Positions 54,600 through 63,923 of a DNA stretch of 64,000 nt are shown piece after piece. Numbering within the stretch: the first letter of the stretch is position 1; the number at the start of each line of letters is the position of its first letter. The translations under genes and the position numbers were made by a program. The stretch is taken from assembly GCF_015461805.1 (NCBI RefSeq), contig NZ_JACVZE010000003.1, positions 586,897 to 650,896 on the forward strand. Reading direction: 5' to 3'. A model generated the notes under the pieces. It had not been told where the DNA came from and did no database searches. It saw nothing but the letters and a program-made list of their open reading frames with translations. This stretch comes from Pseudomonas pisciculturae (GTDB taxonomy: Bacteria > Pseudomonadota > Gammaproteobacteria > Pseudomonadales > Pseudomonadaceae).

Positions 54600-55307
54600 G
54601 TGACGCAGAAGCCGACCCCTTTGAACAGCATCAAGATCAGCGGCCCCATTCCCGCCCATCTCGCTCGCTCCGTAATTGAAGAAACCTTGCGCAATGCAAT
54701 CCTCGATGGCCGATTGCCCTGTGGCACAGCCATGCGCCAACAGGAGCTGGCCAGCCTGTTTGGGGTCAGCCGCATGCCGGTGCGCGAGGCCTTGCGCCAG
54801 CTGGAGGCTCAGTCACTGCTGCATGTGGTGACGCACAAGGGCGCGGTGGTCGCGCCATTGATCGAGGACAATTCGGCAGAGACCTACGGGCTGCGGATGT
54901 TGCTGGAGTCTGAAGCGTTGCGATTGTCGATGCCCTTGCTCACCGAAACGGATATTACCGAAGCGGGCGCTTTGATCGACGCTCTGGAACAGGAAAAAGA
55001 CTACACCGAGATTGGTCGCCTGAACCGTCTGTTCCACATGACCCTTTACAGCAAGGCCCCTAACCAGCGCTTACTCAAGTTAGTGGAGCACGGGCTGAAC
55101 GAGGAGGAGCGTTTTTTGCGTTTCAACCTTGAGGCGATGGGCCTGGGTGAGACCTCTCAGGAAGATCACCGTGAATTACTGAACCTGGTGGCACAAAAGA
55201 AAACCGAGCAGAGCATCCTGACCCTGCGCAATCACTTGATGCGAGGGATGGATGTCATCACAACCTACCTCAGTGGCCTGGAAGCCACCGGTAAGAAAAA
55301 CGTTTAA
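54600..55307 (+). CDS. GntR-family (FCD) transcriptional regulator
   Basis: 235 aa from GTG 54600; a strong AAGGAGG lies 11 nt upstream. Winged helix (about 20-85; ELASLFGVSRMPVREALRQLE) and an FCD ligand domain (about 95-225) with metal-binding residues in the pattern D/N-R-LFH ... EDH ... H. It is divergent from the sulfonate-type operon and lies 334 bp upstream of the mgo-like genes, so it could regulate either. Both options are inference. Confidence 0.85.
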   Translation: MTQKPTPLNSIKISGPIPAHLARSVIEETLRNAILDGRLPCGTAMRQQELASLFGVSRMPVREALRQLEAQSLLHVVTHKGAVVAPLIEDNSAETYGLRMLLESEALRLSMPLLTETDITEAGALIDALEQEKDYTEIGRLNRLFHMTLYSKAPNQRLLKLVEHGLNEEERFLRFNLEAMGLGETSQEDHRELLNLVAQKKTEQSILTLRNHLMRGMDVITTYLSGLEATGKKNV

Positions 55308-55641
55308 TCCAGTTATTGTTCACCTTGCGCCCTAAAGTATTGCGGGGCCCGCTATTCATTATGAAAGCGCCCCGCACGAAGAAACTTCCCACCGCGGCCA
55401 AAGAAACTTGCTGACAGTTAATATTATTTAGAAAAACATCCAATACATTCATACCCTCGCCAAACTGTTTAACCCGACTATTATCTTGCGCTACTAAACC
55501 AGCGAGCTCACTTCATTGCGCAACTACCGCGCATGAGCTCGTTCGCGCTCTCAATCGGGTTACAACGACTTATTGTTCTTGCCGATCATAAACGCCCATC
55601 GCTGCGCTTACAGCAGACGCAATAACTTATAGGCATCGACC
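55308..55641. other. Intergenic leader upstream of the mgo-like operon
   Basis: 334 bp without a gene. A 7-bp stem GCGGGGC/GCCCCGC (about 55347-55376) follows the GntR stop and may terminate it, although no T run follows. The remaining part is AT-rich with several TATTAT-like hexamers near 55420-55490 but no convincing -35. The long leader suggests regulated expression of the operon. Confidence 0.5.
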
Positions 55642-56400
55642 ATGCACCAAACGCTACTTGAACAAAAGCAACTACAACTATGTAACCACCCGTTATTTAC
55701 TGAAATAACTTCAATAGAAAAGTTACAACTATTTATGGAAAGTCATGTATTCGCTGTTTGGGACTTCATGACCCTCGCCAAACGCCTGCAACAAGACCTG
55801 ACCTGCACACAGCTTCCCTGGCTGCCTCCCGCCGACCCGCAGGCTGCACGGCTGATCAACGAAATCGTGCTGGGTGAAGAATCCGACGAGCACCCCCTAC
55901 AAGGCTATTGCAGCCACTTCGAGCTGTACCTTGAGGCTATGACCGAAATAGGCGCCAGCACCTGCGCAATCAATCGATTTATTGGGTTGCAACGCCAAGA
56001 CCTGCACGCGAACGCAGCCTTGAAAGATATTGCTGCGCCCCCCGGCGTAGCCCGTTTTGTCAGCGATACGCTGAACATTGCGCTGAACGCTCCTACCCAC
56101 TGCGTGGCCGCCGCTTTTTTGCACGGCCGCGAACATGTCATCCCGGCGATGTTCGAGCGCATCCTGCAATCTGAGGCGTTTATCCAGCACCAAGGCCCCC
56201 TGTTATGCGGCTATCTCAAACGCCACATCGAATTGGACACCCAGGGTCACGGGCCGGCAGCGCAATTGTTGCTTGAGCGTTTGGTCAGCGTAGAGCCGGC
56301 CTACCCACGACAGGCTCACGACTGCGCCTTGGGCGCGGTGGAAAGTCGCCTTACGCTCTGGGATCAGGTGCGCGCCGCCCTGCACGAGGTGCGCCCATGA
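55642..56400 (+). CDS. mgoB: MgoB/PvfA-like DUF3050 haem-oxygenase-fold protein
   Basis: 252 aa. The DUF3050 pattern is clear: SHVFAVWDFMTLAK (His near 35), INEIVLGEESDEH (Glu pair near 78), SHFELYLEAM (His and Glu near 92-95), GREHVIPAMFE and the late HIELDTQGHGP. The spaced His/Glu ligands fit the haem-oxygenase-like di-metal oxidase superfamily. In mgo/pvf operons this first gene is required for signal production with an unresolved chemical step. Its stop overlaps the next start by 4 bp. Confidence 0.82.
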   Translation: MHQTLLEQKQLQLCNHPLFTEITSIEKLQLFMESHVFAVWDFMTLAKRLQQDLTCTQLPWLPPADPQAARLINEIVLGEESDEHPLQGYCSHFELYLEAMTEIGASTCAINRFIGLQRQDLHANAALKDIAAPPGVARFVSDTLNIALNAPTHCVAAAFLHGREHVIPAMFERILQSEAFIQHQGPLLCGYLKRHIELDTQGHGPAAQLLLERLVSVEPAYPRQAHDCALGAVESRLTLWDQVRAALHEVRP

Positions 56401-57344
56401 ATATCGCGCAGTACCAGACCATTGCCGACGACTGGGAGCGACGTGCAACTATCCGCACACGTCCTCGCCGCTTGCTGGAAAACGATGACAGGCTGATCTA
56501 CCCGCTGTGCCGCCAGCCGTTGGTGCTCAGCGCGACCTTTCTGGAACAGTGTCCGCAGTGCCGCGACTTCGTGCTGTTGCAAAGCTTCTACAAGTTCATC
56601 AGCGACGTGGTGATTTTCGAAACCGAGATCGTCGACAAGACCGCACGCAGTATTGCCAAGAATCGTTTCTCGCTGCCCTTCCCCCTCGCCTGCCGTTATG
56701 ACGCCATGACCGTCGTCGTGGACGAGGATTACCACGCGTTGGTCGCATTGGACTTCCTGCAGCAGACCGTGGCGATGACCGGTATCCAACCGCTCGACCT
56801 GCCTACGCAAATCGAGCTGAGTCGAGCATTGCCGGCGGCACAGGCGCAGGTTCCTCCCCACCTGCGCGATGCGATCGAGTTGATCGGTGTTGCCATTGCC
56901 GAAAACACGGTGACGCAGGATGTAGCCGCGTTTTCAAAAGATGAGAGTGTCAAAGCCTCCATCCGGGGCTTGATGGCCGACCACCTGTTTGATGAAGGCC
57001 GTCACGCGCAATTCTGGACACGACTGGTGCGCCTTTATTGGCAGACTGCGCCCTCGACTGACCGCGATAGCATCGCTCAAGCACTGCCGACGTTTCTTGC
57101 GCATTACCTGACCAATGACCTGCAGAAAAACTTCGACCTGCACCTGATCGAACACCTGGATATCAGCGCGAATTTGCGTCGCGCATTGAGCGATGAAGTG
57201 ACGGCATTGGCGTTCCCCATTTCTCGTCAGCATCCATTGCTGGCCAATATCCTGGGTTTTCTGCAACACAGCGGGTTGCTGCAAACGGCGAGCGTGGCGC
57301 AAGCGCTGAGTGCCTACCTGCCAGTGGCGGGGAGAACGGCATGA
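56397..57344 (+). CDS. mgoC: MgoC/PvfB-like AurF-family di-iron N-oxygenase
   Basis: 315 aa. Di-iron ligands in the AurF pattern: FETEIVD near 74, DEDYH near 109, IAENTVTQD near 165 and HLFDEGRHAQFW near 198-209. AurF-type enzymes oxidise amines to hydroxylamine or nitroso level; the homologues in the mgo, pvf and ham clusters are assigned N-oxygenation of an amino-acid-derived nitrogen on the way to a diazeniumdiolate or pyrazine N-oxide. Overlaps both neighbours by 4 bp. Confidence 0.87.
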   Translation: MNIAQYQTIADDWERRATIRTRPRRLLENDDRLIYPLCRQPLVLSATFLEQCPQCRDFVLLQSFYKFISDVVIFETEIVDKTARSIAKNRFSLPFPLACRYDAMTVVVDEDYHALVALDFLQQTVAMTGIQPLDLPTQIELSRALPAAQAQVPPHLRDAIELIGVAIAENTVTQDVAAFSKDESVKASIRGLMADHLFDEGRHAQFWTRLVRLYWQTAPSTDRDSIAQALPTFLAHYLTNDLQKNFDLHLIEHLDISANLRRALSDEVTALAFPISRQHPLLANILGFLQHSGLLQTASVAQALSAYLPVAGRTA

Positions 57345-60300
57345 GGCGCCTGACCATCGGATGGAGCGGTACCAGCGACGCTATAAAGGCCATCCGGCAG
57401 GTGCTGGAGCAGTACGGGCATGCCTCTGGCGAGGACGCCATCGATCTATGGATTGAAGACGGTAGCCAACCGCTGGTGACTGACCCCGAGCAAGCCCCAG
57501 GAATAAGCGTGCGACTGGGCGTGGGCCCCGTGTCTGGCAGCGGCCTACCGGCTCTGCAACTACGCGCTTATGATCAATGCCGACGCTTGTATGCCGTGTT
57601 GGACATCGCCGAAGAACCTAGTGGGAATGGCCAGCGCCTGCGTCGGCGAGCCACAACGACGCTGGTGGAATGGGTGGCATTGCACGTCAGTGGCTTCGCG
57701 CGCGACCCCAGCTTTTTCACGACGGGGGCGATAGCCAATGAATGGCCCGAGAGGGGCTTGAGCGCACTTGAAGGGCTGGCGTTCCTGCATCGATTCAACC
57801 GCACGGTAAACCCTGCATTGATGCAGGAAGCCCAACTGCCAGTGATCGAACGATTGCAGGCAAGCCTGCACACCTTCGCTGAGCGCCCCGCGCTGAACAT
57901 TGATGGCCATGAGCTGACCTATGATCAACTTCGGGTGTTTGCCCTGGCGATTCAGGCACGGTTACATCCGCTGCTCACCTTTGGCGAAACACCACCGGTG
58001 ATTGGCGTGTACCTGGAAAAATCCATCGAGTTGTACGCAAGTATTCTCGCGGTGCTGGGCTGTGGTGCGGTGTATCTGCCACTGGAATCGGGCCACCCTC
58101 CTCAGCGCCATCAGGCGATGCTTGAAAGCGCCGGGGCCCGTGTGCTGCTGGATACTGGCCAGCACCCTTTGCGGGCGCATTTCAGCTCCCTGGATGTCAG
58201 CACTGTGAACTCGCGCGAGGCCGATATCACCCACCCGCTGATGCGCCATCGCCCCAGCCCTGACGCGCCGTGCCTGGCACTCTATACCTCGGGCAGCACC
58301 GGACAGCCCAAGGGTGTCATGCTCAGTCAGGGTAATCTGGCGCATTTCACGGCCTGGTACCGAAGCTGCATGGCGCTGGATGAACAGGGCCGTGTCCTGC
58401 AATTTTCGTCGTTGAGTTTTGACGCGTCGCTGATCGATATTTTCCCTGCTCTGATAGCGGGCGCCACGTTGATCGTTCCTAACGAGGCGCAACGGCATGA
58501 TCCTCGGCAACTGCTGGACCTGCTGCACCGCCAGCGTGTCACCCACGCGTTTATTCCACCCGCACTGCTCAGCATCCTGCCGCTGGATCAACCACTGGGC
58601 CTGACGCACCTGCTGACCGGTGGTGATGTGTGCGAGCCCCCTGTGATCGAGCGGCTTGCAACACAGTGCCGGTTTCATAACCTCTACGGCCCCACGGAAG
58701 CCACGGTGTTGGTCACCCATCGGGAGCTGCGCTCCAGTGACAGCAATCGCCTCCTTGGCCAGCCCATTGCCAATAGCCGGGTATTGATTCTCGATGAGGA
58801 TTTGCAACCGGTCGATGAAGAGGTGATGGGCGAGATGTACATCGCCGGTCCTGGCGTGAGCCTGGGGTATATCAACGCGCCAACGACGGGTTTTAGCCCC
58901 TTCGTCGAGCTCGCCCTACCTGGCGGCGAGACCTTGCGGGCTTTGCGCAGCGGTGACTTGGCACAATGGACCACCGATGGAATTTTGCTGGGTGGGCGCC
59001 GCGATGATCAGGTAAAAATCCGTGGCTTTCGCGTCGAACCTCAGGAAATTGAACACTGTCTTCGTAGCAGTCGGTTTTATCGTCAGGTAGCGGTGGTGGT
59101 GGACGGCGAATGCCGAATTCGCTGCTTTGTCAGCCAAGCCGAACCAGGCGCCACATTGACGGCATTGCAACAGCATGCGCAGCAGTCTTTACCCCGCTAC
59201 ATGCAACCGGGTTACTGGGTCGATCTGCCCAACATGCCTTTGTCCAATAACGGCAAGGTCGATCGGCAAGCGTTGCTCGCAGTGCCCCTTCGGCCCACCT
59301 TGCAGGCGACTCACAACAGCACACAAACGCCGCTTCAAGCGCGATTGAAGAGTCTATGGGGCGAGCTGCTAGGGCTGACCGTTGGCGAAGTGTCGATCGA
59401 TGAGAGCTTCTTCGACCTTGGCGGCCATTCGATCTTGTTGTCGATCTTGTTGCTGCGCGTTCGTGAGCAATTTGGTCGCAGTTTTGCGCTGAGCCGTTTC
59501 ATTGAAGTGCCGACGATTCGTACGCTCGCCACCCTGATTGAAAACAGTGAGCTTGTCGGCGCGCCGTCCACCCAAGCCATACAAGACGCTGAGCGCGAAT
59601 GGGTGGTCAAGATGCTGCCCAAGAGCTGCGCGGGCGACCCGCAAAAATTGATCGTGACGGGAGCCAACAGCTTTGTCGGCGTTCATATCGTCGAAGCGCT
59701 GCTGGCCAACGGTGCAACCGCAGTCGCGTGCCTGGTACGCGAAGCACCGGGTGAATCTGCGATGACACGCTTTACCCAGGCATTGCGCGAATACCAACTG
59801 GAGCATCTGGACTTGAGCCGGGTGCAGGTATTCGCCGCTGACATTAGTCTGGCGCGCCTGGGTTTGGCCAGAGACGTGTATGACTACCTCGCCGAAGATT
59901 TTGGCGTGCTGATACATAACGCGGCACGGGTCAACCATGTGCTGGACTACACATCACTGGCCAAGGATAACGTCGATCCCGTCCTTGAGTGCCTGAGGCT
60001 GTGCGAGAGCCGCCGCAAGAAGGTTCTCAATTTCGTCTCGACATTGTCGGCCTCAAGCAGCGTCGACTCCTTGGGCAATGTCCTCGAAGCCCCGGCCGCA
60101 GCCACGTTGCCGCTGTACATCAAGAATGGCTACAACCTGTCCAAGTGGGTTGCCGAAAGGTGGTTGGGGCGGGCGGTTGAGCAAGGTGCATGGGTGAACA
60201 TTTATCGCCCCGGCAATATCAGCTTCAACAGTCACAGCGGCGTGTGCCAGCCGCAGAAAAACCGCCTGATGCTGATGCTCAAGGGCTCCCTGCAGTTGGG

Positions 60301-60718
60301 CCTGGTTCCTCGACTGAATATGAACTTCGATTTGATGCCGGTGGACTTCCTGGCGCGCTTCATTGCGTTTCATGGCGTTGATTTTCACGCTGATCGACAC
60401 GTGTTCAACCTGCACAATCCAACCCCCTTGAGCTGGGAACATTACCTGGACGCGTTCAGCCGGGCAGGCCAACGGTTTGAGCGGGTAAGCGTTGCACATT
60501 GGCAGCGGGCGCTGCGAACGGTGGACCAGAACAACGCGCTGTTTGGCGTGCTCGGGTTTTACCTTGATCACTTGGATGAGGACATTGGAGACACGACGAT
60601 GGTCCGTCATGACAACGCACGACACGGCGTTCATGCGATGGGGGAGCAGTATCCCGAAAAAGACCCGCAGTTGTTAGACAAAGGCTGTGCTTACCTCAAG
60701 ACCATCAGCTTTCTTTGA
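57341..60718 (+). CDS. mgoA: MgoA/PvfC-like NRPS-type protein (A-T-reductase)
   Basis: 1125 aa. Residues 1-160 match no standard NRPS domain that I recognise (no HHxxxDG). Adenylation spans about 165-660: A3 LYTSGSTGQPKGV, A5 NLYGPTEATV, A7 RSGDLAQW, A8 QVKIRGFRVEPQEIE, A10 NGKVDRQAL. The carrier domain has LGGHS with the phosphopantetheine Ser near 697. The C-terminal NAD-binding thioester reductase (about 770-1125) has VTGANSFVG and the catalytic YNLSK near 930. By motif alignment the substrate pocket is all-hydrophobic after the Asp, fitting Leu or Val. Expected role: activate the amino acid and release it reductively. Confidence 0.87.
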   Translation: MRRLTIGWSGTSDAIKAIRQVLEQYGHASGEDAIDLWIEDGSQPLVTDPEQAPGISVRLGVGPVSGSGLPALQLRAYDQCRRLYAVLDIAEEPSGNGQRLRRRATTTLVEWVALHVSGFARDPSFFTTGAIANEWPERGLSALEGLAFLHRFNRTVNPALMQEAQLPVIERLQASLHTFAERPALNIDGHELTYDQLRVFALAIQARLHPLLTFGETPPVIGVYLEKSIELYASILAVLGCGAVYLPLESGHPPQRHQAMLESAGARVLLDTGQHPLRAHFSSLDVSTVNSREADITHPLMRHRPSPDAPCLALYTSGSTGQPKGVMLSQGNLAHFTAWYRSCMALDEQGRVLQFSSLSFDASLIDIFPALIAGATLIVPNEAQRHDPRQLLDLLHRQRVTHAFIPPALLSILPLDQPLGLTHLLTGGDVCEPPVIERLATQCRFHNLYGPTEATVLVTHRELRSSDSNRLLGQPIANSRVLILDEDLQPVDEEVMGEMYIAGPGVSLGYINAPTTGFSPFVELALPGGETLRALRSGDLAQWTTDGILLGGRRDDQVKIRGFRVEPQEIEHCLRSSRFYRQVAVVVDGECRIRCFVSQAEPGATLTALQQHAQQSLPRYMQPGYWVDLPNMPLSNNGKVDRQALLAVPLRPTLQATHNSTQTPLQARLKSLWGELLGLTVGEVSIDESFFDLGGHSILLSILLLRVREQFGRSFALSRFIEVPTIRTLATLIENSELVGAPSTQAIQDAEREWVVKMLPKSCAGDPQKLIVTGANSFVGVHIVEALLANGATAVACLVREAPGESAMTRFTQALREYQLEHLDLSRVQVFAADISLARLGLARDVYDYLAEDFGVLIHNAARVNHVLDYTSLAKDNVDPVLECLRLCESRRKKVLNFVSTLSASSSVDSLGNVLEAPAAATLPLYIKNGYNLSKWVAERWLGRAVEQGAWVNIYRPGNISFNSHSGVCQPQKNRLMLMLKGSLQLGLVPRLNMNFDLMPVDFLARFIAFHGVDFHADRHVFNLHNPTPLSWEHYLDAFSRAGQRFERVSVAHWQRALRTVDQNNALFGVLGFYLDHLDEDIGDTTMVRHDNARHGVHAMGEQYPEKDPQLLDKGCAYLKTISFL

Positions 60719-60736
60719 ATCGCCCCAGGACCCCTT

Positions 60737-61195
60737 ATGAAATCGCTGCAGCCCGATACGTTAATCCGCAATCCCAACGGTGCTCCAATCATTGCCACTG
60801 TGGCAGTCAACTGCTCTGCCGCCCGACTGTGGCAACTCGTGGGTCAGTTCGCTGCGTTTGATGCGTTCATCCCTGAGATATCGCACACCGAAATGACCGG
60901 AGCCGGTGTGGGCGCTCTGCGTACAAAACATTTTCATGATGGGCATCGTGTAGTGGAGCAACTCAATAGCCGGGATGACCACGCCATGCAAATGACGTGG
61001 ACCACGATCTACAACTCCCTGGGCATAGCCAGGTTGTGGGCGGCAATCCGTGTAGAAGCGCTGGACGTTGAGTGCTCAAGAGTGACCTGGACCATCATTG
61101 CCGAGCCAGAGGATGTGACACAGGTGGGGTTTGAGCAGTTTGTACAGGGCTTTGCCAATAGCGCGCTGGAGAATGCAAGCCGGTTGCTTGGCTGA
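60737..61195 (+). CDS. mgoD: MgoD/PvfD-like SRPBCC (polyketide-cyclase-like) protein
   Basis: 152 aa, 18 bp after mgoA. SRPBCC/START-like pattern: NCSAARLWQLVGQFAAFDAFIPEI at the start, TWTIIAEPED and a C-terminal long helix (FVQGFANSALENASRLL). Such proteins bind hydrophobic ligands; in mgo/pvf operons the last gene contributes to product formation by an unknown mechanism. A 13-bp hairpin follows. Confidence 0.82.
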   Translation: MKSLQPDTLIRNPNGAPIIATVAVNCSAARLWQLVGQFAAFDAFIPEISHTEMTGAGVGALRTKHFHDGHRVVEQLNSRDDHAMQMTWTTIYNSLGIARLWAAIRVEALDVECSRVTWTIIAEPEDVTQVGFEQFVQGFANSALENASRLLG

Positions 61196-61196
61196 A

Positions 61197-61226
61197 GGGC
61201 AGAGGCGAACTCATTCGCCTCTGCCC
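61197..61226. terminator. 13-bp hairpin between convergent mgoD and chemoreceptor genes
   Basis: GGGCAGAGGCGAA pairs perfectly with TTCGCCTCTGCCC around CTCA. It starts 1 nt after the mgoD stop and ends 14 nt before the chemoreceptor stop. No T run on either side, so termination strength is uncertain. Confidence 0.6.
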
Positions 61227-61240
61227 AGCCTGCTTCAGGA

Positions 61241-63121
61241 TTAGATCTTGAAGCTGTCGACCAATTGCTTCAAACGATTGGCCTGCTGCGACAGTGCATC
61301 ACAGTCCTTCAACGTTTCATTGAGGTTGGTCACGCCTTGCTGATTCAGCAGATTGATCTGGTTGATATCAACGTTGAGGGTTTCCACCACGGCGGTCTGC
61401 TCCTCGGTGGCGGCAGCGACAGACTGGTTCATCCCATCGATCTCGACGATTCGCTGCGTCACGCTGACCAAACGCTCACCCGCCTGGTTGGCGACCTGCA
61501 CACTTTCTTCGCTGGAGGCTTGGCTGGCATTCATGGTGGTCACCGCTTCACGCGAGCCCACTTGCAACGAGGTGATCATCTTGTGGATCTCTTCGGCAGA
61601 CTCCTGGGTGCGGTGAGCCAGGTTACGTACCTCATCGGCGACTACTGCAAACCCACGCCCGGCCTCACCAGCGCGTGCGGCTTCGATCGCGGCGTTGAGT
61701 GCCAGCAGGTTGGTTTGCTGGGAAATACCTTTGATCACGTCGAGGATGTGGCCGATGTTATCGGTGCTCGCGTTCAAGGTTTCGATCTGGGTGCAGGACA
61801 AGCTGATCTTCTGCGACAGCGCCGACATGGCCAGGATGGTTTGCTCCACCACTTTACGCCCATCGTCCGCCTGCTCGCTCGCGCCGCTGGCATGCTGCGA
61901 TGCATCGGCAGCGTTACGTGCGATTTCCTGGGTGGCGGCGCCAAGCTCGTTGATCGCTGCAGCCACGCTGTTGGTGCGCGCGCTTTGTTCGTCGGAGCCG
62001 ATGATCGAGGCATTGGACGAGGCCATTACACGCTGGGACAGGTCATGCACCTGGCGAGTAGCGGAAGATACTTCGGAGATCGAGGCATGGATGCGCTCCA
62101 CGAACTGATTGAAGGCACTGCCGACTTCGCCGAATTCGTCCTTGCTGGTGACTGCCAGGCGACGAGTCAGGTCGCCTTCGCCTTGCGCAATGTCTTGCAT
62201 GGCGACCCCCATGGTCGTCAACGGGCGCAGCAGCACTTGGATCAACAGGCTCAAGAGCACTGCAATCGCGACCACGGCAATCAACATGGCGATTAAAGCG
62301 GAAGTGCGAAATTTACCCAGCGGTGCGTAGGCTTTGTCTTTATCGATCGACAGGCCTATGTACCAATCTGCACCGGGCAAACCGGTAATCGGGGTAAATG
62401 ACAGGATGCGGTCTTGGCCGTTAAGGACGACGTCCTGGCTGACCTTTTCGATGCGTACCGGGGTGCCGGGGTAGATGTCCTTGAGGTTCTTCATCACCTG
62501 GTCCTGGTCAGGACTGACGATGACCTGGCCATCGCTGCTGACCAGAAACGCATGGCCAATACCGCCGAAGTCTACCGAATTGATGATCTTCACCAGGGTC
62601 TGCAGGCTCAGGTCTCCACCGACCACGCCGAGCAATTCACCGTTCTTCTTCACCGGCATAGCGATGGTCACGATCTGCCCACCGACTGCGGCCATGTAAG
62701 GCGGTGTGAGCATGGGTTTGTCGGCGGCCACGGCTTGCTTGTACCAAGGGCGCTGGCGAGGGTCGTAGCCGTCGGGCATTTTTGCGTCTGGACGCTGAGT
62801 GAACACGCCGTTGGTTTGGCCCACATAGGTGAACTGGAAGTTCGAGGTGAATGCCGGCTGGTCGACCAAGCCAGCGAGGTCAGCATTGCTGCCCTGATGG
62901 GCGATGTTTTGCGTGAGGCTTTCGAGTACCAAGATTCGGCCACTGAGCCAGTTTTGCACGCTGCTGGCGGTGAGCTCACCCGATTGCTCGATGGATGACT
63001 CCAAGTTCTGTTTGATGGTACTGCGCTGCAGATAGTCGTTGTACAGCGTGAATAACGCGAAGGCTAAAACCACGACGCCTGACGCAGCCAACAGAATTTT
63101 ATGACTGAACTTTAGATTCAT
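61241..63121 (-). CDS. Methyl-accepting chemotaxis protein, amino-acid-type dCache sensor
   Basis: 626 aa from ATG 63121 ([11 protein letters not shown]); the frame extends 42 codons. Membrane segments at about 8-28 and 275-298 bracket a periplasmic double Cache domain. It shows the amino-acid recognition pattern: DPRQRPWY (Arg, Trp, Tyr) and the Asp of [13 protein letters not shown] (about 300-352) and a signalling domain with the hairpin tip [18 protein letters not shown] follow. Probable ligand: one or more L-amino acids, as for PctA-type receptors. Confidence 0.9.
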   Translation of the reverse strand: MNLKFSHKILLAASGVVVLAFALFTLYNDYLQRSTIKQNLESSIEQSGELTASSVQNWLSGRILVLESLTQNIAHQGSNADLAGLVDQPAFTSNFQFTYVGQTNGVFTQRPDAKMPDGYDPRQRPWYKQAVAADKPMLTPPYMAAVGGQIVTIAMPVKKNGELLGVVGGDLSLQTLVKIINSVDFGGIGHAFLVSSDGQVIVSPDQDQVMKNLKDIYPGTPVRIEKVSQDVVLNGQDRILSFTPITGLPGADWYIGLSIDKDKAYAPLGKFRTSALIAMLIAVVAIAVLLSLLIQVLLRPLTTMGVAMQDIAQGEGDLTRRLAVTSKDEFGEVGSAFNQFVERIHASISEVSSATRQVHDLSQRVMASSNASIIGSDEQSARTNSVAAAINELGAATQEIARNAADASQHASGASEQADDGRKVVEQTILAMSALSQKISLSCTQIETLNASTDNIGHILDVIKGISQQTNLLALNAAIEAARAGEAGRGFAVVADEVRNLAHRTQESAEEIHKMITSLQVGSREAVTTMNASQASSEESVQVANQAGERLVSVTQRIVEIDGMNQSVAAATEEQTAVVETLNVDINQINLLNQQGVTNLNETLKDCDALSQQANRLKQLVDSFKI

Positions 63122-63536
63122 TTCATCGACTTCTTTTTGCCAAAGGGGGGTTAGCGTGCCGGGTGGTACAGTCCCTAGAGCGGGATAAGCAGCTTTTTGC
63201 AGCCGCTCTATTTCGGTGCACGCATGGCTCGTCAGGCTTTCGGCCAAGCCGGAACAAAACTGAGTTTTTTGTAGGATTTATCTTTGTTTTGCGTGGGAAA
63301 CCGACCGGCGGTTGTCATACAAGAAAGAGAGCCGCAACGGTTTCTAACCCGAAACATTGCCACTGAGTACTGAAGCTCGGGCGCTATCGCTAAAGCTATT
63401 GGAAGACATCGCCCGCATGTCTGTAAGGATTGAAGTCTCTCGTAGCCACTGTCGAGAAAAGTCATAGGTGCCACTTCGCTGCCCACAACAATGGGCATCG
63501 GCATGCTGCCGATCACTGACTCTGGGCACCTAAACG
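63122..63536. other. Intergenic region between chemoreceptor and 5S genes
   Basis: About 415 bp. Two overlapping minus-strand open frames (63232-63561 and 63344-63529) have no ribosome site or recognisable domain. The part next to 63121 should contain the chemoreceptor promoter; no clear flagellar sigma-28 site (TAAA-N15-GCCGATAA) was seen. Confidence 0.5.
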
Positions 63537-63539
63537 ACA

Positions 63540-63571
63540 AAACCCCTGTTTGCGTTAGCAAACAGGGGTTT
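63540..63571 (-). terminator. Terminator after the distal 5S gene
   Basis: CCCCTGTTTGC and GCAAACAGGGG form a perfect 11-bp stem around GTTA, flanked by A and T runs that make it bidirectional. It is 12 bp after the 5S 3' end. Confidence 0.88.
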
Positions 63572-63582
63572 CGGAATTCAAT

Positions 63583-63698
63583 CTTGACGATGACCTACTC
63601 TCACATGGGGAAACCCCACACTACCATCGGCGATGCATCGTTTCACTGCTGAGTTCGGGATGGGATCAGGTGGTTCCAATGCTCTATGGTCGTCAAGA
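63583..63698 (-). rRNA. rrf: 5S rRNA, distal copy
   Basis: About 116 nt on the minus strand, with typical internal AACTCAGCAGTGAAACGATGCA and CCATGTGAGAGTAGG stretches and complementary ends (CTTGACGAC with GTCATCGTCAAG). Identical to the copy at 63808-63923. Confidence 0.95.
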
Positions 63699-63764
63699 AA
63701 TTCTGTGTACCGGCGCGTTGCACTAGCAACGTGCCGATGGAATTCATGGACTTCTACAAAAACA

Positions 63765-63796
63765 AAACCCCTGTTTGCGTTAGCAAACAGGGGTTT
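63765..63796 (-). terminator. Terminator between the two 5S genes
   Basis: Same 11-bp stem and GTTA loop as at 63540-63571. It stands before the distal 5S gene, so some read-through is needed to transcribe that copy unless it has its own promoter. Confidence 0.85.
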
Positions 63797-63807
63797 CGGA
63801 ATTTAAT

Positions 63808-63923
63808 CTTGACGATGACCTACTCTCACATGGGGAAACCCCACACTACCATCGGCGATGCATCGTTTCACTGCTGAGTTCGGGATGGGATCAGGTGGTT
63901 CCAATGCTCTATGGTCGTCAAGA
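63808..63923 (-). rRNA. rrf: 5S rRNA, proximal copy
   Basis: About 116 nt on the minus strand, base-identical to the distal copy. The remaining 77 bases to the window edge are 23S-5S spacer; the 23S gene lies beyond the window. Confidence 0.95.

Noticed and set aside
63232..63561. Minus-strand small ORFs between the chemoreceptor and the 5S gene
   Set aside because: No ribosome site, one runs into the rRNA terminator, and no recognisable domain was seen.
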